From positions 434,001-498,000 of the forward strand of contig NZ_JAAOIR010000002.1 of assembly GCF_011440375.1 (NCBI RefSeq): a stretch of DNA of 64,000 nucleotides, given 5' to 3'. This stretch comes from Halorubellus sp. JP-L1 (GTDB taxonomy: Archaea; Halobacteriota; Halobacteria; Halobacteriales; Natrialbaceae). Position numbers and translations under genes: made by a program. Each line of letters starts with the position of its first letter. Positions within the stretch are counted from its first letter, which is position 1. Under the pieces are notes generated by a model. It was not told the origin of the DNA. It was given only the letters and a program-made list of their open reading frames with translations, and searched no databases. Positions 51,414 to 59,780 of the stretch are shown piece by piece.

Positions 51414-52898
51414 ATGGTACCGACGATTGCCGTCGCACACTATCCAGAAGGTGCGGGGCACGCGACCCGGATGCTCGCGATCGCCGAGGCCATCGAGGAC
51501 GCGGGCGGGGCCGTGCGGATGGCCGGCGGCGGCGCCGGCGCCGAGTTCGTCGCACTGAACGGCTACGACGAGTTCGAGCCGACCGTCGTCGACTACATCG
51601 ACACGTACCAGGACGGCTCGCTCTGGCAGACGGCGACCGAGAGCGTGCCCGCGACCCTCGGCCGGATTGCGGACTACGAGTCCTGGCTCGACGCCACCGA
51701 CCCGGACGCGCTCGTCACGGACGACATGTTCGCCGCGATGGCCGCGAACCGCGTCGGGGTGCCGCTGTACGTCCTCAAGCACGACATGCCGGGGCTGTAC
51801 GACGACGTCGTCGAGCGAACCGGTGCCGGGTTCCACACGACGTTCCAGCTGTCGGCCGCGCGCGAGTTCTACTATCCGGTCGTGTGGCCCCAGTCAGGAG
51901 CGGACCCGGGGCGAGCGACGCGGATTCCGCCGGTCGCGCTCGACGGCCACCCGCCGGTTCGGGACGAGGCGGACGTCGTCGTCGTCCCGAGTCACTACTC
52001 GTCGCTCGACCGGGTCGCCGAGCACCTCCGCCGGCAGGGCTACGACGTCCTGAACGTCGCCGACGCGGACTGGGACCCGGTGCCGTCGCTGCTGCCGTAC
52101 ATCCGCGGCGCAGACGCGGTCGTCTGCTCGGGGTACTCGACGATCATGGACGCCGCGGTCGCGGGGACGCCCTGCGTCGTCCATCCGGCGACCGACGAGC
52201 AGGACGCCGTGGCGGACTGGCTGGAGCGCTTCGACGTCGACGGGTTCGCGGTCGCGCCCGATCCGATCGACGTCCTCGACGCCGTCGCGGACCCACCGGA
52301 GCCCCCGGCGTTCGAGAACGGCGCGACGTACATCGCCGAGCGGGTCGTCGGGGACCTCCGCGACCCGGACCCGTACGCGAGCGAGAACGACGAAGGCGGG
52401 GAGGGGAACGTGGACGCGAGCGATGCCGGGCGTGACGGCGCGGTCGACGAGGAGATGCACGTCGTCGCGGGTCGGTCGCGCCTCGGCGCGCTCGCGACGG
52501 TCCCGACGGTCGCGGTCGCGGCCCTGGTCGCGACCGGGAGCGTGCTCTCCCCGACGCGGTTCGGGCGCGGCGTCGGGAGCCGGGGGCGGCGCGCGCTCGG
52601 CGCATTCGGTGCCGGCGTCGCTCGCGGCCTCCGTGCGGGACGCGACGGCGCCAGCGCTACCGCGAACGCCGTCGTCGAGGTCGTCGGCGGCGCCGTCGCG
52701 AGTGCGGTGGCGCGACTCTCCACGGTCGAACTCGGCGCGCCGAGCGTCGGCGTCGGACGCGGGGCTTCTCGCGTCGGCCGGGCGGCTCGCCGGGTCGGCG
52801 CGACCGCGACGCACGCGCTCTCGAGTGTCGCCGACGGCTGCCTCGACGCCCTCGGCCGGTGCCGTCGCGTGGCAGCCAGCCGCCTCGAGGGCCGCTGA
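51414..52898 (+). CDS. glycosyltransferase-like protein (GT-B fold) with C-terminal helical/basic extension
   Basis: A 494-residue protein. The first 310 residues are GT-B-like: 'AHYPEGAGHATRMLAIAEAI' is the MurG-type N-terminal Gly loop and 'CSGYSTIMDAAVAGTPCVVHP' with 'DEQDAVADWL' the donor-binding part. Residues about 340-494 are an acidic linker and then a long Ala/Gly/Arg-rich, partly hydrophobic tail which may attach it to a membrane. Donor and acceptor unknown. It follows TetR by 83 bp. Confidence 0.82.
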   Translation: MVPTIAVAHYPEGAGHATRMLAIAEAIEDAGGAVRMAGGGAGAEFVALNGYDEFEPTVVDYIDTYQDGSLWQTATESVPATLGRIADYESWLDATDPDALVTDDMFAAMAANRVGVPLYVLKHDMPGLYDDVVERTGAGFHTTFQLSAAREFYYPVVWPQSGADPGRATRIPPVALDGHPPVRDEADVVVVPSHYSSLDRVAEHLRRQGYDVLNVADADWDPVPSLLPYIRGADAVVCSGYSTIMDAAVAGTPCVVHPATDEQDAVADWLERFDVDGFAVAPDPIDVLDAVADPPEPPAFENGATYIAERVVGDLRDPDPYASENDEGGEGNVDASDAGRDGAVDEEMHVVAGRSRLGALATVPTVAVAALVATGSVLSPTRFGRGVGSRGRRALGAFGAGVARGLRAGRDGASATANAVVEVVGGAVASAVARLSTVELGAPSVGVGRGASRVGRAARRVGATATHALSSVADGCLDALGRCRRVAASRLEGR

Positions 52899-53031
52899 CC
52901 GCCCGCCACCGGGTCAGGACCGACGGCCGAGACCGAGGCCGGCGCGACTGACTCGCGGGGAACATCCCGGTCGACCAGCGCGCGCGGAGGGAACGTCATC
53001 CACTTGTCGATGCGGGCGCTCGGCTCGGGCA

Positions 53032-53529
53032 ATGAGCGACTCGACGCCCGCCACGTTCGCCGGCGAGGTCGTGCGGAGCGCGTACGCTGGCGGGCTGCTC
53101 GTCGCGTCGACGGTCGCGGCGTGGCTGCTCGGCGTCGCGCTCGTGTTCCCGAGCCTCGGGCCGTCAGCGTACGTGCTCGCGACCGTCGACGACCCGCCGA
53201 CGCGCCGGCGCGTCGTCGCCGGGCACGCGGTCGGCGTCGCCGCGGGCGCCGGCGCGTACTACGCGCTCGCGGGCGGGCTCGCGGTCACGGCCGCGCTCGA
53301 GCCCGGGTCGACGGCGACGCTCCGCCTCGGCCTCGCCGGCGTCGTCTCCGTCGCCGCGACGACGTTCGGGATGCGGTACTTCTCGGTGCCGCACGCGCCA
53401 GCGTGCGCGACGACGCTCATCGTCTCGCTCGGCCTCCTCACCGCGCCACTCGAACTCGTCGGGATCGTCGCGTCCGTCGGCGTCCTCGTCGTCGTCGACG
53501 CCGCCGTCAACCGCAGCGGGCTCGTGTGA
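53032..53529 (+). CDS. HPP family membrane protein
   Basis: A 165-residue integral membrane protein with about four helices. The family motif is 'VFPSLGPSAYVLATVDDPPT' with 'RRVVAGHAVGVAAGAGAYY'; the second half has 'FSVPHAPACATTLIVSLGLL'. HPP proteins have been linked to nitrite transport in cyanobacteria and chloroplasts; the function in archaea is not known. It is 61 bp before the acetyltransferase on the same strand. Confidence 0.87.
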   Translation: MSDSTPATFAGEVVRSAYAGGLLVASTVAAWLLGVALVFPSLGPSAYVLATVDDPPTRRRVVAGHAVGVAAGAGAYYALAGGLAVTAALEPGSTATLRLGLAGVVSVAATTFGMRYFSVPHAPACATTLIVSLGLLTAPLELVGIVASVGVLVVVDAAVNRSGLV

Positions 53530-53593
53530 AGACGGCGACGGGAGTGCGCGTCGACGGTGTCGGCGGCTACTCCGGTGCGGACACCGGACATTG

Positions 53594-54133
53594 ATGGCCG
53601 AGCACGCCCAACCCCCGGGCGTGACGACGACGGCCCCCGACGACGGCGACGCGCGGTCGCGCATCCGGCAGGCCGACCGCGCGGACTTGCTCGCCATCTA
53701 CCGGATCGAGAAGGCGTCGTTCCCGCAGCCGTGGCCGTACGAGGTGTTCGACCGATTCCTCGGCGAACCGGGATTCCTCGTGGCGATCGAGGGCGAAGCG
53801 GTCGTCGGGTACGTGGTCGCTGACGTCGTTCCGAACCACGGCCGGTCGTTCGGGCACGTCAAAGACCTCGCGGTCCACCCCGACCGCCGCGGCCGAGGGT
53901 ACGGGCGTCGCTTGCTCGCGCACTCGCTGACGCGACTCGCGGAGGCGGACGCGACGAGCGCGAAACTCGAGGTCCGCGAGGGGAACGAACCCGCGAAGCA
54001 CCTCTACCGCGACTTCGGGTTCCAGGCGCTCCGGCGCGTCGAGGGCTACTACGACGACGGCGAGAACGCGCTCGTGATGGTGCGCGAACTCGACGACTGG
54101 GGCCGACGCGACCGCGACTACGGCGGTCACTGA
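53594..54133 (+). CDS. rimI: RimI-type N-acetyltransferase
   Basis: A 179-residue GNAT protein. After an acidic 25-residue lead come 'RIEKASFPQPWPYEVFDRFL', typical of RimI/Ard1, the acetyl-CoA loop 'VHPDRRGRGYGRRLL', and 'LEVREGNEPAKHLYRDFGF'. Archaeal members acetylate protein N termini, with broad specificity. A TTG three bases upstream is ignored. The gene ends just before the repeat-rich region. Confidence 0.9.
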   Translation: MAEHAQPPGVTTTAPDDGDARSRIRQADRADLLAIYRIEKASFPQPWPYEVFDRFLGEPGFLVAIEGEAVVGYVVADVVPNHGRSFGHVKDLAVHPDRRGRGYGRRLLAHSLTRLAEADATSAKLEVREGNEPAKHLYRDFGFQALRRVEGYYDDGENALVMVRELDDWGRRDRDYGGH

Positions 54134-54143
54134 ACGAACGACC

Positions 54144-54257
54144 GCGATTACACAGCGGAAGAGACGGCACTGCGAACGGATAGAAAGCCCCGGCTCGTTC
54201 GCGATTACACAGCGGAAGAGACGGCACCGCGAACGTATAGAAAGCCCCGGCGCGTTC
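54144..54257. repeat. 57-nt direct repeat, two copies
   Basis: Units at 54144-54200 and 54201-54257 match at most positions. Each contains 'gcgattacacagcggaag' and ends near 'tagaaagccccgg'. Confidence 0.9.
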
Positions 54258-54340
54258 GCCCGCCCTCGCTCGCTGTGGTCCTCGTCGCTCACTGCGTTCG
54301 CGACTGCGGTCCTTGCTTCGCGACGCCGGGCGAACGCGCC

Positions 54341-54695
54341 GCCCCTTTCAGTCCCACCCCGACCGGGACCGCACCGCCACCGCTTCCGCGACCGCACCGC
54401 GCCCTGCCCTCCCCCTACTCGCAGCGCGCGCCGTCGGCGCGCGCTGCTCGCGGCCCGGACGGTGGATCGAATAGGGCGTTCGACCGCCGGCTGGCGCGCG
54501 GTGTCGTAGCCGCGCGAGTGAAGACGAGCGCGGCTGCGTCGATACCGTGCGAGGTTCCCGCGAGCGAAGCGAGCGGGAGCACGTGAGAGCGTGCTCTCAC
54601 GGAGGACGAGCACCGAGGCCGCAGGCCGAGGCGCGCAGTCGGCTGGGGAGGGCGAGGCTGCGGTGCCGTCGCGGTCGGGTGGGACTGAACGGGGC
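54341..54695. repeat. imperfect inverted repeat enclosing about 290 bp
   Basis: The left arm 54341-54375 and the right arm 54662-54695 are reverse complements with a few mismatches; the core is 'agtcccaccccgaccg' versus 'cggtcgggtgggact'. The enclosed bases carry strong local hairpins. Terminal inverted repeats of this kind delimit MITE-like elements, but no target-site duplication was obvious. Confidence 0.6.
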
Positions 54696-54972
54696 CGTGC
54701 GCTCGATCCGTCCCGGACGCCACAAGCACCGCAGGCGAGCGGAGCGACGCCGAGGAGCGCAGTGCGCGTCCCGGACGGTCGAGCGTGCGGGGGCGTTCGG
54801 GGCGGTATTCGATGTAGTGTGTTGTTCCTGTTCGGAGATAGAGTGACGGTCGAGCATGCGGGGGCGTTCTGTTGGGTCGTCGTGGCGTCGTTGGCCTCTG
54901 CGACCGGGAGCGGGTTCTCGGGCGAGGGTCGTGACGGAGGGCTTTTGCTCGCGGCGACGCACGTTCCCGGTA

Positions 54973-55524
54973 ATGGCGTACCGCTGTCCGGTGTGTGACA
55001 CGCCCCAGACCGACGCGGAGCATCTCGCGAACCACCTCGCGTTCACCGCGGTCATCCGCGGCGACGCGCACGAGGACTGGCTCGACGACCACGTGCCCGA
55101 GTGGGGCGAGCGGAACCCGGAGACGCTCGCGCCGACGGTCGCCGAGGCCGTCCCCGAGGTCGACGTCCCCGAGTTCGACGACGACGGTCACGACCACGGC
55201 GGTCGGCTCGAGGACGAACTCGCGCAGCAGGGCGGGCACCGCGGCCCCGGCGCGACCGGCGGTGGCGAGGCGGGCGCGAGCGCGGGCGGTCGCGGCGACC
55301 TCACCGACGAAGCGGCGGGCGTGATGGCGGAGGCCCGCCAGCTCACCGAGCAGATGTACGGGCTCGACGAGGGCGGCGACGCGAGCGAGGGCGAGGACGC
55401 GAGCGAGGGCGAGGACGCGAGCGAGGGCGAGGACGCGAGCGAGGGCGAGGATGCGAGCGAGGACGACGGGTCGGACGGGGAGTCCGCGAGCGGCGACGGG
55501 TCGGATGCAAGCGAAAGCGAGTAG
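54973..55524 (+). CDS. DUF5810 family protein with acidic repeat tail
   Basis: A 183-residue haloarchaeal protein. The N terminus carries a zinc-ribbon-like 'MAYRCPVCDTPQTDAEHLANH' and 'HEDWLDDHVPEWG', as in DUF5810 proteins. The C-terminal half is disordered, with DASEGE units (18-nt repeats) and Ser/Asp-rich ends. Function unknown. It is followed 24 bp later by its usual partner DUF5809. Confidence 0.82.
   Translation: MAYRCPVCDTPQTDAEHLANHLAFTAVIRGDAHEDWLDDHVPEWGERNPETLAPTVAEAVPEVDVPEFDDDGHDHGGRLEDELAQQGGHRGPGATGGGEAGASAGGRGDLTDEAAGVMAEARQLTEQMYGLDEGGDASEGEDASEGEDASEGEDASEGEDASEDDGSDGESASGDGSDASESE
55378..55467 (+). repeat. 18-nt in-frame tandem repeat
   Basis: Four exact 18-nt copies (55378, 55396, 55414, 55432) and one changed copy. 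They encode DASEGE repeats in the DUF5810 tail. Confidence 0.9.
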
Positions 55525-55548
55525 TTCGGGACGCCGATAGGCTCGGGC

Positions 55549-55962
55549 ATGGACGTCGAAGGTTCGCTGTCGCCCGAGACCGCCGCGGAAGCGCGCGAGG
55601 CGTACGACGCAGTTGGCCCGACCGCGCAGCTCGTCGTGAAGGAGGTCGCGAAGGCGATGGGGTTCGACCGCGAGGAGTACCGCGAGCGCGTCACCGGCGA
55701 CGTCGTCGAGACCGCGCGCGACGTACTGTTCGCCGCGGAACTCGAAGTCCGGGTCGGGAGTCGCGACGAGTACGACGCGTGGCGCGAGGGGTTCGACGGC
55801 GACGTCGTCGAGCGCGGGAGCGAGCACGTCCACGCGGTCGCGTGGCACGTCGCGCCCTTTGCCGAACAAGCAGTAGCGGCGACGTTCCAGGACGAGCGCG
55901 ACGCCGCCGTCGGCACCCTCCGCCGGCAAGCCTACGGCGAAATCTACGAAGAGCGGCTCTGA
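55549..55962 (+). CDS. DUF5809 family protein
   Basis: A 137-residue acidic protein, helical, with 'AREAYDAVGPTAQLVVKEVAKAMGF' and 'DVVETARDVLFAAELEVRVG', which I associate with DUF5809. The ending 'AYGEIYEERL' is also characteristic. Function unknown. The pair with DUF5810 appears conserved in haloarchaea, from memory, and suggests joint function. It converges with hisH, with 19 bp between stops. Confidence 0.8.
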   Translation: MDVEGSLSPETAAEAREAYDAVGPTAQLVVKEVAKAMGFDREEYRERVTGDVVETARDVLFAAELEVRVGSRDEYDAWREGFDGDVVERGSEHVHAVAWHVAPFAEQAVAATFQDERDAAVGTLRRQAYGEIYEERL

Positions 55963-55981
55963 CGGTCTCGGTCAGTTCTGC

Positions 55982-56653
55982 CTACGCGTCCGCGCAGATG
56001 TCGACGAAGTTCCGGAGGATCCGGAGCCCGGTCTCGCCGGACTTCTCGGGGTGGAACTGGGTGCCGAAGACGGTGCCGTCGTCGTTCGCGACGACGCTCG
56101 CGAAGTCCTCGCCGTAGTCCGTCGTCGCGACGACCGCGTGCTCGTCGTCCGGAACGGCGTAGTACGAGTGCACGAAGTACGCGTGCTCTCCATCGACGCC
56201 GTCGACGAGGGGGTGGTCGCGCCGGACGTCGAGTTCGTTCCACCCCATGTGGGGGACGTTCCGGTCCTCGGCGAAGCGCTCGTTCGTTCCCGGGATGAGG
56301 TCGAGGCCCGTTACGTCGCCTTGGCCCTCGCGTTCGGCCTCCTCGCTCGACGTCAGGAGCATCTGCATCCCGAGGCAGATCCCGAACAGCGGCGTCTCCG
56401 AGGCCGCGACGTCGCGGAGCGTCTCGCGGAACGGCCCCGCGTTCTCCATGCCCTCACCGAATGCGCCGACGCCCGGGAGGACGACGCCGTCCGCGTCCCG
56501 GATGCTGTCCACGTCGTCCGTGACGGTGACGCTCGCGCCGGCGCGCTCCAGGCCGCGCGTGACGCTCCGGAGGTTCCCGAGCCCGTAGTCGACCACGACG
56601 ACGTCGGCGACGCCGAGGTCCTGCTCCACGATCTTCCCCGCCTGTTCGCTCAT
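55982..56653 (-). CDS. hisH: imidazole glycerol phosphate synthase subunit HisH
   Basis: A 223-residue glutamine amidotransferase that supplies ammonia to HisF in histidine and AICAR synthesis. Motifs: 'DYGLGNLRSVTRGLERAG', 'LPGVGAFGEGM', nucleophile Cys93 in 'FGICLGMQMLL', 'PHMGWNEL', and 'GTQFHPEKSG' with the catalytic His and Glu. The first 15 residues are an extension. The start at 56653 (MSEQAGK) is used; an earlier ATG at 56680 is less likely. HisF is not in the window. Confidence 0.95.
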   Translation of the reverse strand: MSEQAGKIVEQDLGVADVVVVDYGLGNLRSVTRGLERAGASVTVTDDVDSIRDADGVVLPGVGAFGEGMENAGPFRETLRDVAASETPLFGICLGMQMLLTSSEEAEREGQGDVTGLDLIPGTNERFAEDRNVPHMGWNELDVRRDHPLVDGVDGEHAYFVHSYYAVPDDEHAVVATTDYGEDFASVVANDDGTVFGTQFHPEKSGETGLRILRNFVDICADA

Positions 56654-56963
56654 GCTAGAGCGGACGGTCGGAGAACTCAAACGCGTTTCCCATCGGGCCG
56701 CATCTGCCAGCGACTACCGACCGCCATCGCGTCCCTCGCCCACGACGACGGTCAGTCTCGCTCGCGACCCGGCGGTGGTCTCGCTCACGACCCGGCGGGA
56801 GTCCCTCCGCTTTGGTCGACGACCTCTGTCGAATTCCAGAATCACAAGTGGGCGCGGCCGCAATCCCGCACACGTTAACTTTGGCTGTGGTCATCTCAAT
56901 AGGTCTCGATAGAACGATTAGGAAAACTTAAGTCCGTAATCAAGAACTATGAACTGATTCGCA
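56654..56963. other. 310-bp divergent region between hisH and phnD
   Basis: No gene. The last 60 bases are AT-rich and hold TATA-like 'cttaag' at 56927-56932, 34 nt before the phnD ATG, with further AT-rich stretches between 56895 and 56925 that could bind a regulator. Confidence 0.5.
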
Positions 56964-57932
56964 ATGGCAAGTCGACGCGATTTCCTCAAGGTGACAGGCG
57001 CGCTAGGCGCAGCGAGCACGTCCGGACTGGCGGGCTGTATCGGTAGCTTCGGCAGCCAGCCGTACAACGACGGGACGATCGACTTCATGATGAGTCCCAC
57101 CGAGCCCCAGAACTACATGATGAAGCAGTACGGGCCGTTCGCGGACCACATCGAGGAGTCCGTCGACAACGCGGACGTCAACCTCGAGTACGCGTCGAAC
57201 TACTCCGCGGTCCTCCAGGGCCTGGGCTCGGGCTCCGCCGACATCGCCGAGACCGGTCCGTTCGCGGCCGCACTCGGCGTGAAGTCCGGCGACGCCGAGA
57301 TCGCGCTCCAGCGCAAGGCCTACGGCGGCTGGAAGTACACGAGCGTCATCGTCACGCGCGAGGACTCCGACATCGAGAGCCTCAGCGACCTCGAGGGCGA
57401 GACGATCGCGTTCGCCGACATCACGTCCGCGTCGGGGTCGCTCTACCCGCTCTGGATGCTGAAGGAGGAAGGCCTCAGCATCGGCGAAGCGCCGACCTCG
57501 GACAACGGCGCCGACTTCACGGCCACGTGGTCCGGGCACGCCGAGGCGTTCAAGACGCTTCAGGACGGTCAGGCGGCGGCCGCTGGCGTCGGGAAGTTCA
57601 TCACGCAGGGCGACGACGGCTACGTCGACGGTATCGAGCCGGTCGCCGACTACATGGCCGACTACAACGAGAACGGTATCCCGCGCGCGCCGATGGTGAC
57701 GAGCCCCGAGCTCTCCGACGACAACAAGTCCCAGCTCGTCGACGCCATCTCGAACGCGCCCGACGAGGCGTACCTCGGCGAGAACGGCAAGCCGAACTCG
57801 GAGACGGGCGACGACGAGACCGAGGACGACCTCTGGTTCTCGGGCGTCCGCCCCGCGGACCTCGAGACGTACCAGCCCGTCATCGACGTCGCTGACTCCC
57901 TCGGCCTGAGCACCGACCTCCTCGACGGATAA
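56964..57932 (+). CDS. phnD: phosphonate/phosphate ABC transporter substrate-binding lipoprotein
   Basis: A 322-residue binding protein. It has a Tat signal (SRRDFLK) and lipobox 'GLAGC', so Cys25 anchors it to the membrane. The PhnD fold is seen in 'LEYASNYSAVLQGLGSGSADI', 'YTSVIVTREDSDIESLSDLEG', 'FADITSASGSLYPLWML' and 'SGHAEAFKTLQDGQAAAAG'. It binds phosphonate, phosphite or phosphate. It is the first gene of a phnDCE operon with its own promoter. Confidence 0.92.
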   Translation: MASRRDFLKVTGALGAASTSGLAGCIGSFGSQPYNDGTIDFMMSPTEPQNYMMKQYGPFADHIEESVDNADVNLEYASNYSAVLQGLGSGSADIAETGPFAAALGVKSGDAEIALQRKAYGGWKYTSVIVTREDSDIESLSDLEGETIAFADITSASGSLYPLWMLKEEGLSIGEAPTSDNGADFTATWSGHAEAFKTLQDGQAAAAGVGKFITQGDDGYVDGIEPVADYMADYNENGIPRAPMVTSPELSDDNKSQLVDAISNAPDEAYLGENGKPNSETGDDETEDDLWFSGVRPADLETYQPVIDVADSLGLSTDLLDG

Positions 57933-57986
57933 CCCCGTCGAGTAGAGTCCGAAAGCAACTAACCGTTCTTCACGAATCAATTGTCA

Positions 57987-58742
57987 ATGCCCGCGATTAC
58001 AGTAGAGAACCTGACGAAGCGCTACGGGGACACCGTGGCGCTCGAAGACGTGTCCTTCTCGATCCCCGAAGGGGAGTTCGTCGTGCTCCTCGGGCCGTCC
58101 GGGGCGGGGAAGTCGACACTCCTTCGCATCCTCAACGGGCTGACCGAGCCCACCGAGGGCGGCGTCTACATGGGCGACACCGAGCTCAGTGGTCGTCGCA
58201 GTGACATCGGGATGGTGTTCCAGATGCACTACCTCGTCGAACAGATGTCCGCGTACAAGAACGCACTCACGGGCGCGCTCAGCCGCGAGGACCTCATCAA
58301 GAGCGTCCTCACGTGGTACGACACGCCGGAGAAGGTGTCGGCGCTGGAGGCGCTCGACACTGTCGGGCTCCTCGAGGAGGCCGAGCAGCGCGCCGGGTCG
58401 ATGTCCGGCGGCCAGAAGCAGCGCGTCGGGATCGCTCGCGCGCTCGTCCAGCACCCCGACCTCATGCTCGCGGACGAACCCGTCGCGAGCCTCGACCCGA
58501 AGGCCGCCGAAGAGGTCATGGGCTACATGCGGGACGCGGCGAAGGAACGCACGCTCACGACGATCGCGAGCCTCCACCAGGTCGGACTCGCTCGCGAGTT
58601 CGGCGAGCGCTACATCGGCCTGCGCGACGGTCGCGTCGTCTTCGACGGCGGCAGGGACGACTTGACGATGGACGTCGTCGACGAGATCTACTACGAGGAC
58701 GACGAGGACGCGTCCGCGGCCACGCAGGAGGCCGTCCAATGA
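57987..58742 (+). CDS. phnC: phosphonate-type ABC transporter ATP-binding protein
   Basis: A 251-residue ATPase. Walker A 'GPSGAGKST', PhnC-specific Q-loop 'VFQMHYLVEQMSAYKNALTG', signature 'SMSGGQKQRVGIARAL', Walker B 'LMLADEPVASLD', and switch His in 'ASLHQVG'. The start is ATG 57987, 54 bp after phnD; a TTG at 57981 is ignored. Its stop overlaps the permease start (AATGA), so the two are translationally coupled. Confidence 0.94.
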   Translation: MPAITVENLTKRYGDTVALEDVSFSIPEGEFVVLLGPSGAGKSTLLRILNGLTEPTEGGVYMGDTELSGRRSDIGMVFQMHYLVEQMSAYKNALTGALSREDLIKSVLTWYDTPEKVSALEALDTVGLLEEAEQRAGSMSGGQKQRVGIARALVQHPDLMLADEPVASLDPKAAEEVMGYMRDAAKERTLTTIASLHQVGLAREFGERYIGLRDGRVVFDGGRDDLTMDVVDEIYYEDDEDASAATQEAVQ

Positions 58743-59779
58743 GCGACGAAGCCGTCGACGCCGACGCCGGCGCGAGTCGAGGGCAGCCGAGTGCGCGCAT
58801 CCGCGAGCGGCTCGACGAGATCGAGCGCGCCCAGCGCATCCGTCGGATCCTGATGCTCGGACTCGCCATCGGCGTGCTCGTGCTCACGGGCGCCGGATTG
58901 ACGTACCTCGGGTTCACGCTGGCCGCGGTCGTCCGGCAGTTCCCGGTCTTCCTCGACAACATGCTGAACTTCGCGACGCCGGACTTCCGGTTCTTCACGC
59001 TGTACTCCTCGAGCGAATCCATGGACGGCTGGAGTGGGTTCTTCGGGAGTCTCGCGAACCCCGAGTCGCTCGTCGAGTCGATCCTCCAGCGCAACGAGGG
59101 AACGAGCATCGTCGGGGCGAGCGTCGTCACCATCATCGTCGGCCTCACCGGCACGGTCGTCGGGTTCCCACTCGCGCTGTTCTTCGGCGTGCTCGGGAGC
59201 GAGCGCGTGACGCCGTTCCCGTTCAACTTCCTGTTCCGCGGGACGATGAGCACCATCCGCGCGATTCCCGCGATCGTCTGGGTGCTGTTCTACATCCCCG
59301 TGTTCGGGCCGACGCCGCTGTCCGCGATGTTCGCGATCGCGACGGACACCATCGGGAACATGGGGCGCCTGTTCACGGACGAACTCGAGGAGGTCGAGGA
59401 GGGCCCGATCGAGGCGATCTCGTCGACGGGCGCGAACCGCTCGCAAGTCATCAGCTTCGGGATGCTCTCGCAGGTGTTCTCGTCGTTCATCGCGTGGGCG
59501 CTGTACATCACGGAGATCAACGTCCGGATCGCGATCTCGCTGGGCGTCGTCGGCGCGGGCGGCCTCGGGCAGTACATCAAGGGCCAGCTCGCGCAGCTCG
59601 CGTTCTCTCGCGCCGCCGCTGGCATCTTCATGGTGATCGTGATCGTCATCAGCGTCGAGCTGTTCTCCTCGCGGCTCCGGTCGCGACTCCGGCCGGAGGA
59701 GAACTCCGGGAAGGGGTTCTTCGAGTCCCTGCGCGGACTGGCAGACGGCGACAGCTGGCTGGGTCGCACCGAGAAGTAG
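58739..59779 (+). CDS. phnE: phosphonate-type ABC transporter permease
   Basis: A 346-residue permease with a 35-residue acidic N terminus and about six helices. The permease motif facing the ATPase is 'EAISSTGANRSQVISFGMLSQ', and 'GTMSTIRAIPAIVWVLFYIP' is typical of PhnE. The final 30 residues are cytoplasmic. It is the last gene of the operon. No C-P lyase genes are adjacent, so the substrate may be phosphate or phosphite. Confidence 0.93.
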   Translation: MSDEAVDADAGASRGQPSARIRERLDEIERAQRIRRILMLGLAIGVLVLTGAGLTYLGFTLAAVVRQFPVFLDNMLNFATPDFRFFTLYSSSESMDGWSGFFGSLANPESLVESILQRNEGTSIVGASVVTIIVGLTGTVVGFPLALFFGVLGSERVTPFPFNFLFRGTMSTIRAIPAIVWVLFYIPVFGPTPLSAMFAIATDTIGNMGRLFTDELEEVEEGPIEAISSTGANRSQVISFGMLSQVFSSFIAWALYITEINVRIAISLGVVGAGGLGQYIKGQLAQLAFSRAAAGIFMVIVIVISVELFSSRLRSRLRPEENSGKGFFESLRGLADGDSWLGRTEK

Positions 59780-59780
59780 T

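Larger units (their letters stand above)
54134..54972. other. 839-bp non-coding, repeat- and hairpin-rich region
   Basis: No open frame here looks like haloarchaeal protein. The block contains two 57-nt direct repeats (54144-54257), inverted repeats and strong hairpins. In order: stem 'ggcgcgttcgcccg' (54249-54262) with its exact complement at 54327-54340; imperfect 35-nt inverted arms at 54341-54375 and 54662-54695; a perfect 12-bp stem with 3-nt loop at 54421-54447; an 8-bp stem with 2-nt loop at 54583-54600; and two 25-nt direct repeats at 54775 and 54846. It might be a decayed mobile element or a structured RNA. Confidence 0.7.

Noticed and set aside
56964-59779. A C-P lyase or phosphonate degradation cluster around phnDCE
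   Set aside because: No phnG-M, phnX or phosphite dehydrogenase gene is adjacent; hisH and UDG flank the operon, so only transport can be claimed.
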